Positions 27,901-36,746 of a stretch of 64,000 nucleotides of DNA are shown in pieces. The position numbers and the translations under genes are program-made. Each line of letters begins with the position of its first letter. Positions within the stretch are counted from its first letter, which is position 1. The notes below the pieces were generated by a model. The model worked only from the letters and a program-made list of their open reading frames with translations. It searched no databases and had not been told where the DNA came from. This DNA is from Alistipes sp. (GTDB lineage: Bacteria > Bacteroidota > Bacteroidia > Bacteroidales > Rikenellaceae), in NCBI GenBank assembly GCA_017558115.1, contig JAFYWG010000061.1, positions 1 through 64,000 of the forward strand, in the 5' to 3' direction.

Positions 27901-28955
27901 TAACACTCCGTTGGGAGCTTTTCAACAACCTTAGCGGCAATCTCTGCATAGTACTTCTCGACACGTGGATCGAAGCCACCAGCAGGACGACCATCATCAC
28001 TACCCTCCATGATAGACTGGATGATAGGTATCTGACCAAATAGGTCAACACCTACAGCCTCAGCATACTGCTTAGCACCTCCCTTACCAAAGAGATAGTA
28101 CTTATTGTCGGGCAACTCCTCGGGAGTAAACCATGCCATATTCTCTACAACACCCAACACCGGAACATTCACCTGTGGGTGGCGGAACATCTCAACACCT
28201 CGCACTACATCCGCTACAGCCACCTGCTGGGGAGTAGAAACAATAACAGCGCCCGAAATCTTGAGCTCGTTGATGATAGAGAGGTGTATATCACCAGTGC
28301 CTGGAGGAAGATCTATCAAGAGGTAGTCCAACTTACCCCAGCGTGTCTGGTGGATGAGCTGATGCAAGGCATTTGTAGCCATGCCACCCCTCCACATCAA
28401 GGCGTCGGTAGGCTTAATGAAGAAGCCAATGCTCATAACCTTAATGCCCAACGACTGCGCAGGAATGATATAATCCTTACCCTCTTCGTCGCGCTCAGCA
28501 TCGGGAATATAACCCTCAAGACTAAACATCTTATTCTGCGAAGGACCATATATATCGGCATCGAGAATACCTACATTGCATCCTCTCTGGCGCAATGCCA
28601 CGGCAAGGTTGGCTGTAACAGTAGACTTGCCTACACCACCCTTGCCAGATGCTACAGCAACGATACGACATATATCCGTAGTTGTTGTTATATTCTCCTG
28701 GCGGCGTGGCTTGGGTGCTGCCTCGCGGATGATGACCATAGCCTGGTTGTCGGGGAAGGTAGCCTTCATAAGCTCCTCAACCTGGCGCTTAATCTTCTGT
28801 GCAAAGGGGTCGCGCGCCTTCTGGAAGCGGAGTGTGATGGCAACAGAGCCATCCTCACCCCTATCTGCACGATCCACAAAACCGCTATCAACGATATTCT
28901 CGTTGGTCTCGGGGTGTATAATGCTTCTAAGTAACTGTTCTAACTGTTCGTTCAT
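27900..28955 (-). CDS. mrp: Mrp/NBP35 family P-loop ATPase (iron-sulfur carrier family)
   Basis: 351 residues: an N-terminal MIP18/DUF59 domain (about 5-85) and a MinD-like ATPase domain with the deviant Walker A GKGGVGKST (about 108-116) and the switch DADIYGPSQ. Relatives (ApbC) carry and transfer Fe-S clusters. The usual CxxC pair after the ENM motif is missing: here ENMAWFTPEELPDNKYYLFG has no cysteine, so cluster binding by the normal ligands is not possible. It lies 28 bases after sppA and is probably cotranscribed with it. Older annotation calls this family 'chromosome partitioning ATPases'. Its position beside the DnaA-box region is notable but not evidence of that role. Confidence 0.92.
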   Translation of the reverse strand: MNEQLEQLLRSIIHPETNENIVDSGFVDRADRGEDGSVAITLRFQKARDPFAQKIKRQVEELMKATFPDNQAMVIIREAAPKPRRQENITTTTDICRIVAVASGKGGVGKSTVTANLAVALRQRGCNVGILDADIYGPSQNKMFSLEGYIPDAERDEEGKDYIIPAQSLGIKVMSIGFFIKPTDALMWRGGMATNALHQLIHQTRWGKLDYLLIDLPPGTGDIHLSIINELKISGAVIVSTPQQVAVADVVRGVEMFRHPQVNVPVLGVVENMAWFTPEELPDNKYYLFGKGGAKQYAEAVGVDLFGQIPIIQSIMEGSDDGRPAGGFDPRVEKYYAEIAAKVVEKLPTEC

Positions 28956-28983
28956 ATTAGGGATAACCTATAATTATATATTA

Positions 28984-30816
28984 TTAAAACTCAAGCTGCA
29001 TCTCGCCTGGTACGATAGCCTGAATACCACCATTTGTGAGGAGTAATGGGTTTTCCATAAGGAAGTTGTGAATCTCCTCGAAGTATGTGCTATTTCTGCT
29101 AATACCAATATTCACCGTTGCCGTAGCACCCATATCCATCAACCACTGCTCGAAGGGTGTTAGGGGTGCGTTAAACTCATAAAGTGCATACTTATTGCTG
29201 ATGCCAGCAAGCTCCGTAGCCTTGGCAACAGCCTCTGTGAAGCCACCAATATCATCTACCAAGCCAATCTCCACGGCGTTGCTACCACTCCATACTCTAC
29301 CCTCGGCGATATTCAAAACATCCTCGAGAGGAAGGTTACGACCCTCGCTCACGTGCGAAGTAAATGTGCTATATACGCGGTCTACACCCACCATGATAGA
29401 CTCACGCTGCTCCTTGGTGAGTGAGCGCAAGATGGTAATATCACCTGCAGAAGGTGATGTTGCTGCGGTGTCGGTAGTGAGGCCGAGCTTATTCTTAAGT
29501 GTATCTTCAATGTTGTAGATAACACCAAATACACCGATAGAGCCTGTGAGTGTGAGTTTATCTGCAAAGATATAGTCGGCAGGAGCAGATATATAATAAC
29601 CACCACTTGCTGCCATGTCACCCATAGAGATAACCACGGGCTTGGTCTGCTGCAAGAGTGTCATCTCGCGCCATGCTACCTCCGATGCCAAAGCTGAGCC
29701 ACCAGGAGAGTTAACACGCACTACAACAGCCTTAGTCTTATTATCCAAGCGTGCCTGACGCAACTCCTCAGCCAAGCGTGAGCCAAAGACGTAGCCATCA
29801 GCATACATATTACCATCCATAATCTGGCCCTCGGCGTAGATGATAGCCACAAGTGGCTTGTTCATATCCTCGATAGCGCTCTTGTCGCCTACAGATACGC
29901 GCTTAGGAGATATATTAATATAGGTAATATAGTCGCGCAAGCCGATGCTGTTGTAGAGACCATAGTCGTTACGCTTCACGCCATACTCGCCAAAGCGGTC
30001 GAACAACTCATCCTCATATGCAATTCTATCTACCATGCCGCGAGAAAGGGCATCCTCAGGAGTGTTAATCTCGAGGTTCGCAGCATAGCTCTTAAGCTGG
30101 TCTACATCCAAATTGCGGCTCGCGGCAACATCGTCTACGATGTCATTCCACATGGAGTTTGCCAAGACCTCCATCTGCAAGCGGTTCTCTGGCGACATGT
30201 TTGTTCTGAAGAAGGGCTCTACAGCACTCTTATATTTACACTCTGTGGGGCGGAAGATCTCAGCCTCGATGTCGAGCTTATCCATAAGGCCCTTGTAGAA
30301 GAGTGTTGTGAAGCCTACGCCGCGCCAATCCAACGTGCCCTCGGGGTTGATGATAATCTCGTCGGCTGCAGTAGCGAGGTAGTACTCGCTCTGAGTATAT
30401 GTGTCGTCGTAAGCGATGACAAACTTACCCGAAGCCTTGAAGCGCTGCAATGCTGCGCGCAACTCCTCAATGTTGGCTGCAGAGATAAAGCCATCACCTG
30501 AGCAGTAGATACATATACCCTTGATGCGACCATCGGCACTTGCATTTTCAATGGCTGTAAGCGTCTGAAGAATGGTTACAGGCTCCGAGAGTGTCATAGT
30601 CGTAGCATCCAACGCACCAAGTGGTGATGCTGTGGGGGCGTCTGTAATATCCTCCGTGAGGTTGATATATAGGACACTCTGATTGGGTACCGTACCTGTC
30701 TCCACCTCGAATGAGAGGAGAAGCTGAAAGATGAAGAATATAACTGCACCAATAACTAATGCTGAAGTTACTGCAAAAGCAAGCAGCGAGGCTCCAAATG
30801 TTTTCCAGAAGTTCAT
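28984..30816 (-). CDS. sppA: Signal peptide peptidase SppA, 67 kDa type
   Basis: A 610-residue inner-membrane serine protease that degrades cleaved signal peptides. One N-terminal membrane helix (about 7-33) anchors two tandem ClpP-like domains. The catalytic Lys is in ECKYKSAVEPF of the N-terminal domain (about 203-213), and the Ser nucleophile is in GDMAASGGYYIS of the C-terminal domain (about 397-408). The length matches the E. coli-type protein. It has its own promoter element at 30839-30846 and leads into mrp. Confidence 0.95.
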   Translation of the reverse strand: MNFWKTFGASLLAFAVTSALVIGAVIFFIFQLLLSFEVETGTVPNQSVLYINLTEDITDAPTASPLGALDATTMTLSEPVTILQTLTAIENASADGRIKGICIYCSGDGFISAANIEELRAALQRFKASGKFVIAYDDTYTQSEYYLATAADEIIINPEGTLDWRGVGFTTLFYKGLMDKLDIEAEIFRPTECKYKSAVEPFFRTNMSPENRLQMEVLANSMWNDIVDDVAASRNLDVDQLKSYAANLEINTPEDALSRGMVDRIAYEDELFDRFGEYGVKRNDYGLYNSIGLRDYITYINISPKRVSVGDKSAIEDMNKPLVAIIYAEGQIMDGNMYADGYVFGSRLAEELRQARLDNKTKAVVVRVNSPGGSALASEVAWREMTLLQQTKPVVISMGDMAASGGYYISAPADYIFADKLTLTGSIGVFGVIYNIEDTLKNKLGLTTDTAATSPSAGDITILRSLTKEQRESIMVGVDRVYSTFTSHVSEGRNLPLEDVLNIAEGRVWSGSNAVEIGLVDDIGGFTEAVAKATELAGISNKYALYEFNAPLTPFEQWLMDMGATATVNIGISRNSTYFEEIHNFLMENPLLLTNGGIQAIVPGEMQLEF

Positions 30817-30838
30817 AGGACAAAATATTTGTTTTGCA

Positions 30839-30846
30839 CAAAGATA
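30839..30846 (-). promoter_or_regulatory. -7 promoter element of sppA
   Basis: TATCTTTG on the minus strand, 22 bases before the sppA ATG. The -33 element is unclear. Confidence 0.45.
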
Positions 30847-30902
30847 ACAAATTTTTCCTATGGTTAGTTATACTATACTTATATTTAATAACTAGAGCCA
30901 GA

Positions 30903-30993
30903 CAAAAAAAGCCAGAATGCGATATACATCAAGTATATCCCATCCTGGCTATTGATTGAGAGGTCAAGAATGACCCCTTAACATAAGAAATTA
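30903..30993 (-). repeat. Two-hairpin 3' element, copy D
   Basis: Begins at the stop codon of the M13 peptidase gene. It has the same order as copy C: GGGGTCA-ttct-TGACCTC hairpin, TCAATCAAT spacer, then the AGCCAG..CTGGCT long hairpin whose apex stem is GATATAC/GTATATC, followed by seven T. It acts as a strong intrinsic terminator between the M13 peptidase gene and sppA. Confidence 0.8.
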
Positions 30994-33015
30994 CCAGATG
31001 ATGACACGCTCCTCAACAGGCATAAACATAGCATCACCCTCCTTAACATCGAACGCATCGTACCATGTCTGAATGTTACGCAACGTAGCATTTACACGGT
31101 TGCGACCAAGCGAGTGTACGTCGTTCTTTGTGAGGTTCTCCATCTCCTTCTCAGTGATGTTCTGTGCCCAGAGTGTAGCATAGCCGATGTAGAAGCGCTG
31201 CTCGCCAGTGAAGCCGTCGATGTCAGCGGGACGACCCTCAGCCCATGCATACTCAGTAAGACCTGTGAATGCGAGGCGGAGACCACCCTGGTCAGCGATG
31301 TTCTCACCGAGTGAGAACTTACCATCAGCATAGAGGCCAGGAAGGATCTCGATAGCGTTGAACTGGTCAACGAGAACCTGAGTCTTCTTCTCGAATGCTG
31401 CGCGGTCCTCAGTAGTCCACCAATCCTTCATGTTACCATCCTTGTCGAACTGTGAGCCCTGGTCGTCGAAGCCGTGTGTCATCTCGTGTGCGATAACCAC
31501 GCCGATAGCACCATAGTTTACAGCATCGTCAGCATTGGGGTTGTAGAAGGGAGGCTGGAGAATAGCTGCGGGGAAGCAGATCTCGTTTGTTGTAGGCATG
31601 TAGTATGCGTTAACAGTCTGGGGAGACATCAACCACTCATCGCGGTCTACGGGCTTACCTACCTTGCTCATAGCATCGATTGAGTACCAGCGGTTTGCCT
31701 CAACAACATTTGCCCAGTAGCTCTTATTGGGATCTACCTTGAGTGATGAGTAGTTCTTCCACTTGTTGGGGTAGCCAATCTTCACGGTGAATGATGCGAG
31801 CTTCTCCTGTGCCTTAACCTTAGTCTCATCGCCCATCCAGTCGAGGTTGTCGATGTGCTTAGAGAATGCCTGCTGGATGTTTGCTACCATCTCCTCAACG
31901 CGAGCCTTGTCGCTCTCGGGGAAGTACTTAGCAACGTACATCTGACCTACAGCCTCTGAGAGGATGTTGTTAGGCACGCTCATAGCGCGCTTCCAACGAG
32001 GACGAATCTCCTCTGTACCAGACATCTCCTTGCCGAAGAACTCGAACGATGCTACTGCGAAGTCCTCGCTCAAGTATGCAGTTGCAGCGTCGATGTAGTG
32101 TGCAGCAACATATGCGCGAAGCTCCTCAACAGATGCGCTCTTCAACACATCGAGTGTGTTAGCGAATGATGAAGGCTGGCTTACAACGATCTTCTCGATC
32201 TTACGTACGCCCATAGCGAGGAAGTATGCATCCCAGTCAACACCCTTATACTGAGCCTTGAATGCCTCGAAAGTGTAGGGGTTGTAACCCTTAACGATGT
32301 CGCGGCACTCTACGTTTGTCCAGTGCTTAGCAGCGAGGCGATCCTCAACAGCCATAACGTTGTTTACCAAAGTCTCTACGTCGCCCTCAACACCTGCAAG
32401 AGAGAAGATGCGTGCGAGGTATGTGCGGTAGCTTGCCTTGAGGTTTGCGTTCTCAGCCTCGGTGTAGTAATCGCGGTTACCCATGCCAAGACCACCCTGC
32501 TCCATGTAGAGGATTGTCATGTTGCTATCCTCGAGGTCTGCTGCGGGGTATGAGTAGAAGAAGGCGCCAATACCATCGATGTGGAGCTGTGCAATCTTGC
32601 CGATAAGCTCCTCGCGGTTGTTGATAGAGAGGATGTAGTTCAAAGTCTGACGAATAGGCTCTGCACCCTCAGCGTTGAGGCGCTCCTCGTCGAGACCCAT
32701 CTTGTAGAGGTCCGAAATCTTCTGCTCTACGCTGCCGAACTCAGCCTCGGTCTGTGTCATCTCGTTGAAGAGGTCGTTGATACGGATCTCGTTGTTCTCG
32801 CGCAATACGTCGAAAGAGCCGTAGCGTGAGTACTCAGGCTTAAGAGGGTTCTTAGCCTGCCAGCCACCAGTAGCCCACTGGTAGAAGTCGTCGTTGCGAA
32901 CAATAGACTCATCGAAGTTTGTCTTGTCGACACCCTCGTACTTCTTCTCGTTCTGTGTTGTTGCACATGCTGTCATAAGAAGCGCTGATGCAAGGAATAA
33001 AGTTAATTTTTTCAT
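30991..33015 (-). CDS. M13 family metallopeptidase lipoprotein (PepO/neprilysin type)
   Basis: A 674-residue zinc endopeptidase of extracytoplasmic peptides. The lipoprotein signal ends at Cys17 (LLMTAC). The zinc site is HEMTH at residues 510-514, and the third ligand lies in ENIADQGGLRLAF about 60 residues later (ENxAD motif). An RNRVN-like substrate-binding motif (GRNRVNATLRN) sits near the C-terminus. Length and domain order (large helical N-lobe, catalytic C-lobe) are normal. It lies downstream of pgk by 63 bases and ends in repeat element D. Confidence 0.95.
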   Translation of the reverse strand: MKKLTLFLASALLMTACATTQNEKKYEGVDKTNFDESIVRNDDFYQWATGGWQAKNPLKPEYSRYGSFDVLRENNEIRINDLFNEMTQTEAEFGSVEQKISDLYKMGLDEERLNAEGAEPIRQTLNYILSINNREELIGKIAQLHIDGIGAFFYSYPAADLEDSNMTILYMEQGGLGMGNRDYYTEAENANLKASYRTYLARIFSLAGVEGDVETLVNNVMAVEDRLAAKHWTNVECRDIVKGYNPYTFEAFKAQYKGVDWDAYFLAMGVRKIEKIVVSQPSSFANTLDVLKSASVEELRAYVAAHYIDAATAYLSEDFAVASFEFFGKEMSGTEEIRPRWKRAMSVPNNILSEAVGQMYVAKYFPESDKARVEEMVANIQQAFSKHIDNLDWMGDETKVKAQEKLASFTVKIGYPNKWKNYSSLKVDPNKSYWANVVEANRWYSIDAMSKVGKPVDRDEWLMSPQTVNAYYMPTTNEICFPAAILQPPFYNPNADDAVNYGAIGVVIAHEMTHGFDDQGSQFDKDGNMKDWWTTEDRAAFEKKTQVLVDQFNAIEILPGLYADGKFSLGENIADQGGLRLAFTGLTEYAWAEGRPADIDGFTGEQRFYIGYATLWAQNITEKEMENLTKNDVHSLGRNRVNATLRNIQTWYDAFDVKEGDAMFMPVEERVIIW

Positions 33016-33078
33016 CTATTATAAAGTTTATTAGTAATCTTAGTCTCTATGTGGTTAGTATCCCAATATTTGCAGAAA

Positions 33079-34341
33079 TTACTTGCGGATTGCCGCTACG
33101 CCGGGAAGTTCCTTGCCCTCCATATACTCGAGCAAAGCACCACCACCAGTAGATACGTAAGATACCTTATCTGCCAAGCCGAACTTGTTTACACAAGCTA
33201 CAGAGTCGCCACCACCGATGAGTGAGTATGCGCCATTCTTCTCTGTTGCCTCAGCGATAGCCTCAGCCACTGCGCGAGAACCAGTAGAGAACTTATTGAT
33301 CTCGAATACGCCTACAGGGCCATTCCAGAGGATAGTCTTGCAACCAAGGATGTGCTCGCGGAACTTTGCCTTACCGCCAGTAGCGATGTCGACACCCTCC
33401 CACTCGTCGGGGATGTTGTTTGCGGGAGCCTCCTGAGTGTTTGCATTCTCAGAGAAGTCGTCGCAGATGAGTGCATCGGGAGAGCGAAGAATCTGAATGC
33501 CACGCTCCTCGGCCTTCTTCAAAATCTCAAGCGCTACGGGGAACATATCGGGCTCGCAAATTGATTTGCCCTCCTTGCCACCCTCAGCACCTGCGAAGGT
33601 GTAGGTCATACCGCCACCGATGATGATAGAGTCTACCTTCTCCATAAGCTTCTCGATGATGGTAATCTTTGTAGATACCTTCGAGCCACCGATGATAGCG
33701 CAGAATGGGCGCTCGGGGTTCTCCATAACGCCGTCGATAGCCTTGAGTTCGTTCTCCATAACGTAGCCAAACATCTTATCCTGGGGGAAGTAGTCAGCGA
33801 TAAGCGCTGTTGAGGCGTGTGCACGGTGTGCAGTACCGAATGCGTCGTTGATGTAGCAGTCAGCATATGAAGCGAGTCTCTTTACGAACTCCTTCTGTGA
33901 CTCCTTAACGGCCTTCTTAGCCTCCTTCTTCTCATCCTCTGTTGCATCCTCTGCCAAGCCGCGGGGCTTACCTTCCTCCTCAGCATAGAAGCGCAAGTTC
34001 TCGAGAAGCATAACCTCGCCGGGCTTGAGGTTTGCTGCCATCTCTGCAGCCTTCTCACCCATGCAGTCACCTGCGAACATCACCTGCTGGCCGAGGCGCT
34101 CCTCGATAGCGTAGATGATCTGCTCCAATGAGTACTTTGCATCGGGGTTCTTCTTAGGACGACCGAGGTGCGACATCAAGATTACAGAGCCACCGCCTGC
34201 CAACACCTTCTTGATGGTGGGGATAGCGGCACGAATACGTGTGTCGTCAGTCACTTTACCCTCTGCGTTGAGGGGCACGTTGAAGTCTACGCGGATGATA
34301 GCGCGCTTACCTGCGAAGTTGTAGTTGTCGATAGCGAACAT
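33079..34341 (-). CDS. pgk: Phosphoglycerate kinase
   Basis: Transfers phosphate between 1,3-bisphosphoglycerate and ADP in glycolysis. The 420 residues are slightly longer than the usual 390-400 owing to a charged insertion ([20 protein letters not shown], about 130-150), which is common in Bacteroidales. The signatures are RVDFNVPLN (about 17-25), SHLGRPK (about 58-64), GGSKVSTKI (about 218-226) and the nucleotide loop GGGDSVA (about 377-383). It is divergent from tkt, so two central carbon genes share a 287-base promoter region. Confidence 0.97.
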   Translation of the reverse strand: MFAIDNYNFAGKRAIIRVDFNVPLNAEGKVTDDTRIRAAIPTIKKVLAGGGSVILMSHLGRPKKNPDAKYSLEQIIYAIEERLGQQVMFAGDCMGEKAAEMAANLKPGEVMLLENLRFYAEEEGKPRGLAEDATEDEKKEAKKAVKESQKEFVKRLASYADCYINDAFGTAHRAHASTALIADYFPQDKMFGYVMENELKAIDGVMENPERPFCAIIGGSKVSTKITIIEKLMEKVDSIIIGGGMTYTFAGAEGGKEGKSICEPDMFPVALEILKKAEERGIQILRSPDALICDDFSENANTQEAPANNIPDEWEGVDIATGGKAKFREHILGCKTILWNGPVGVFEINKFSTGSRAVAEAIAEATEKNGAYSLIGGGDSVACVNKFGLADKVSYVSTGGGALLEYMEGKELPGVAAIRK

Positions 34342-34378
34342 AACTATATTTGTTTTGGTGAATAATCAGTTGTCGGCA

Positions 34379-34386
34379 CAAAGTTA
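34379..34386 (-). promoter_or_regulatory. -7 promoter element of pgk
   Basis: TAACTTTG on the minus strand, 37 bases before the pgk ATG. The 34342-34628 gap holds this and the tkt promoter and no gene. Confidence 0.45.
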
Positions 34387-34536
34387 CGATTTTTTTCATA
34401 TTAATCATACACAATACCTATGTATTATTAACAGAAATTACGCTCTTTTTCAGGGTAGTCTCATGCAAAAAGCGCGACAAAAACTATTTTTCACGAAAAA
34501 AGCACACTTTATCCTACACGATTGCAAAAGTTTTGC

Positions 34537-34544
34537 TACCTTTG
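34537..34544 (+). promoter_or_regulatory. -7 promoter element of tkt
   Basis: TACCTTTG, about 85 bases before the tkt ATG. A TTG exists upstream but at a non-standard distance. Confidence 0.45.
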
Positions 34545-34628
34545 TATGACGTATTGACTTTATGTTCAAAGTCGCACTACAGAAACAAACTGAAAATAAC
34601 ATAAACTATAAAAAATAAAACCTGAATT

Positions 34629-36653
34629 ATGGAGAATAACAAGCTTCAGCGCGCAGCCGATAACATCCGAATCTTGGCTGCATCGATGGTAGAAAAGGCT
34701 AAGTCTGGTCACCCCGGTGGTGCCATGGGCGGTGCTGACTTTATCAATGTGCTCTACACAGAGTTCTTGCGCTACGACCCCGACAACATGGCGTACCCCC
34801 ACCGCGATCGCATGTTCCTCGATCCCGGTCACATGTCACCTATGCTCTATGCTGTGCTTTCGTTGGCTGGCAACTACTCAACAGAGGATTTGCAGTCGTT
34901 GCGTCAGTGGGAGAGCGTAACACCTGGTCACCCCGAGGTAGACGTATTGCGTGGTGTGGAGAACACCTCAGGTCCCCTTGGTCAGGGTCACGCTATGGCT
35001 CTCGGTGCTGCTATCGCTGAGCGCTTCATGGTAGCTCGCTTCGGTGAGTGGATGGCACACAAGACCTACGCATTCATCTCTGATGGTGCTGTACAGGAGG
35101 AGATCTCTCAGGGCGTGGGCCGCATCGCTGGTCACCTCGGCTTGGCAAACCTCATCATGTACTACGACTCTAACAACATTCAGCTCTCAACAAAGTGCGA
35201 CGAGGTTGATACAGAGGATATCGAGATGAAGTATAAGGCTTGGAACTGGAATGTTATCACAGTAAATGGCCAGTCTATCGATGAGATTCGTGCCGCTTTG
35301 AAGGCTGCAAACGCAGAGACAGAGCGTCCTACACTCATCATCGGTAAGACCATCATGGGCTACGGTGCACGTAAGGCTGACGGCTCAAGCTTCGAGAATA
35401 TGGTATCTACACACGGTCAGCCACTTACAGCTGCTGGTGCCGATATCGCTGCAACAATCAAGAACCTCGGTGGTAATCCCGATGAGCCATTCGCAGTATT
35501 CGAGGAGTCGAAGGAGGTATACGCAGCGCGTAAGGAGGAGTTGCGTGCTTGGGCTAAGGAGATGCAGGCTACAGAGGCTGCATGGCGCAAGGAGAACCCC
35601 GCACTTGCTGAGAAGATGGATAACTTCTACTCTGGCAAGCTCCCCGAGATTGACTACTCTGCTATCAACATCAAGCCCGACGATGCTACACGTTCAGCAT
35701 CTGCAGCTATGCTCGGTTACTTTGCAGAGCATGTTGAGAATATGGTCGTATCATCTGCCGACCTCTCTAACTCAGATAAGACCGACGGCTTCTTGAAGAA
35801 GACCAAGGCATTCACTAAGGGTGACTTCAGCGGTAACTTCTTCCAGGCAGGTGTTGCTGAGCTCACCATGGCTTGCGTGATGAATGGTATGGCTCTCCAC
35901 GGCGGTATCATCCCCGCTTGCGGTACATTCTTCGTATTCTCTGACTATATGAAGCCCGCGGTGCGTCTCTCAGCTCTTATGGAGAAGCACGTTGTATATA
36001 TCTGGACACACGACTCATTCCGCGTAGGTGAGGATGGTCCTACCCACGAGCCCGTTGAGCACGAGATGCAGATCCGCCTCATGGAGCACTTGCGCAACCA
36101 CTCTGGTGAGCGTTCAATGCTCGTACTCCGCCCTGCGGATGCTGAGGAGACTGTAGCAGCTTGGAAGATGGCTTTGGAGGAGAAGCGTCCCGTTGCTCTC
36201 ATCCTCTCACGCCAGAACATCAAGTCGTTGCCCGCATTGAACGGCCTCTCACGCCGCGAGGAGGCTATGAAGGCTGAAAAGGGTGGCTACGTAGTTATGG
36301 AGGCACCTAACGCTAAGGTTACCCTCGTAGCTACTGGTTCTGAGGTGTCTACATTGGTTGAGGGCGCTGAGCTCTTGGCTGCTGAGGGCATCGCAACACG
36401 TGTTGTATCTATCCCTTCTGAGGGCTTGTTCCGCGACCAGCCTAAGGAGTACCAGGCTGAGGTGTTGGGCACATTGCCACGCTATGGTATGACCTCAGGT
36501 TTGTCTGTTAACCTCCGTGGCCTCGTTGGCGAGGAGGGCTTCATCCACGGCTTCGACCACTTCGGTTACTCAGCACCTTTCAAGGTACTCGACGAGAAGT
36601 TTGGTTACAACGGCAAGACTGTAGCCGAGGAGGTTAAGGCAATGCTTAAGTAA
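34629..36653 (+). CDS. tkt: Transketolase
   Basis: A thiamine diphosphate enzyme of the non-oxidative pentose phosphate pathway. The 674 residues hold the substrate loop SGHPGGAMGG (about 27-36), GPLGQGHAMALG (about 117-128), and the second-domain motif EDGPTHEPVEHE (about 469-480). The thiamine-binding GDG motif appears as SDGAVQEE, keeping the metal-binding Asp but replacing the first Gly by Ser. Codon use is strongly biased, as expected for a highly expressed gene. A terminator follows at 36674-36709. Confidence 0.97.
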   Translation: MENNKLQRAADNIRILAASMVEKAKSGHPGGAMGGADFINVLYTEFLRYDPDNMAYPHRDRMFLDPGHMSPMLYAVLSLAGNYSTEDLQSLRQWESVTPGHPEVDVLRGVENTSGPLGQGHAMALGAAIAERFMVARFGEWMAHKTYAFISDGAVQEEISQGVGRIAGHLGLANLIMYYDSNNIQLSTKCDEVDTEDIEMKYKAWNWNVITVNGQSIDEIRAALKAANAETERPTLIIGKTIMGYGARKADGSSFENMVSTHGQPLTAAGADIAATIKNLGGNPDEPFAVFEESKEVYAARKEELRAWAKEMQATEAAWRKENPALAEKMDNFYSGKLPEIDYSAINIKPDDATRSASAAMLGYFAEHVENMVVSSADLSNSDKTDGFLKKTKAFTKGDFSGNFFQAGVAELTMACVMNGMALHGGIIPACGTFFVFSDYMKPAVRLSALMEKHVVYIWTHDSFRVGEDGPTHEPVEHEMQIRLMEHLRNHSGERSMLVLRPADAEETVAAWKMALEEKRPVALILSRQNIKSLPALNGLSRREEAMKAEKGGYVVMEAPNAKVTLVATGSEVSTLVEGAELLAAEGIATRVVSIPSEGLFRDQPKEYQAEVLGTLPRYGMTSGLSVNLRGLVGEEGFIHGFDHFGYSAPFKVLDEKFGYNGKTVAEEVKAMLK

Positions 36654-36673
36654 TACATTGAATCTCATATTTT

Positions 36674-36709
36674 AACAGAGCCCGCCTATATTTTTAGGCG
36701 GGCTTGTTA
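36674..36709 (+). terminator. tkt terminator hairpin
   Basis: AGCCCGCCTA (36679-36688) pairs with TAGGCGGGCT (36695-36704), extended outward by TAACA/TGTTA. The following T-run is weak. Confidence 0.75.
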
Positions 36710-36746
36710 AAATAGATTGTATCCAAACTTTTACATAGAGTTTTGT

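Noticed and set aside
34629..36653. Transketolase GDG motif reading SDG as a possible inactivating change
   Set aside because: The metal-binding Asp is kept and all other transketolase motifs are intact, so this looks like normal clade variation.
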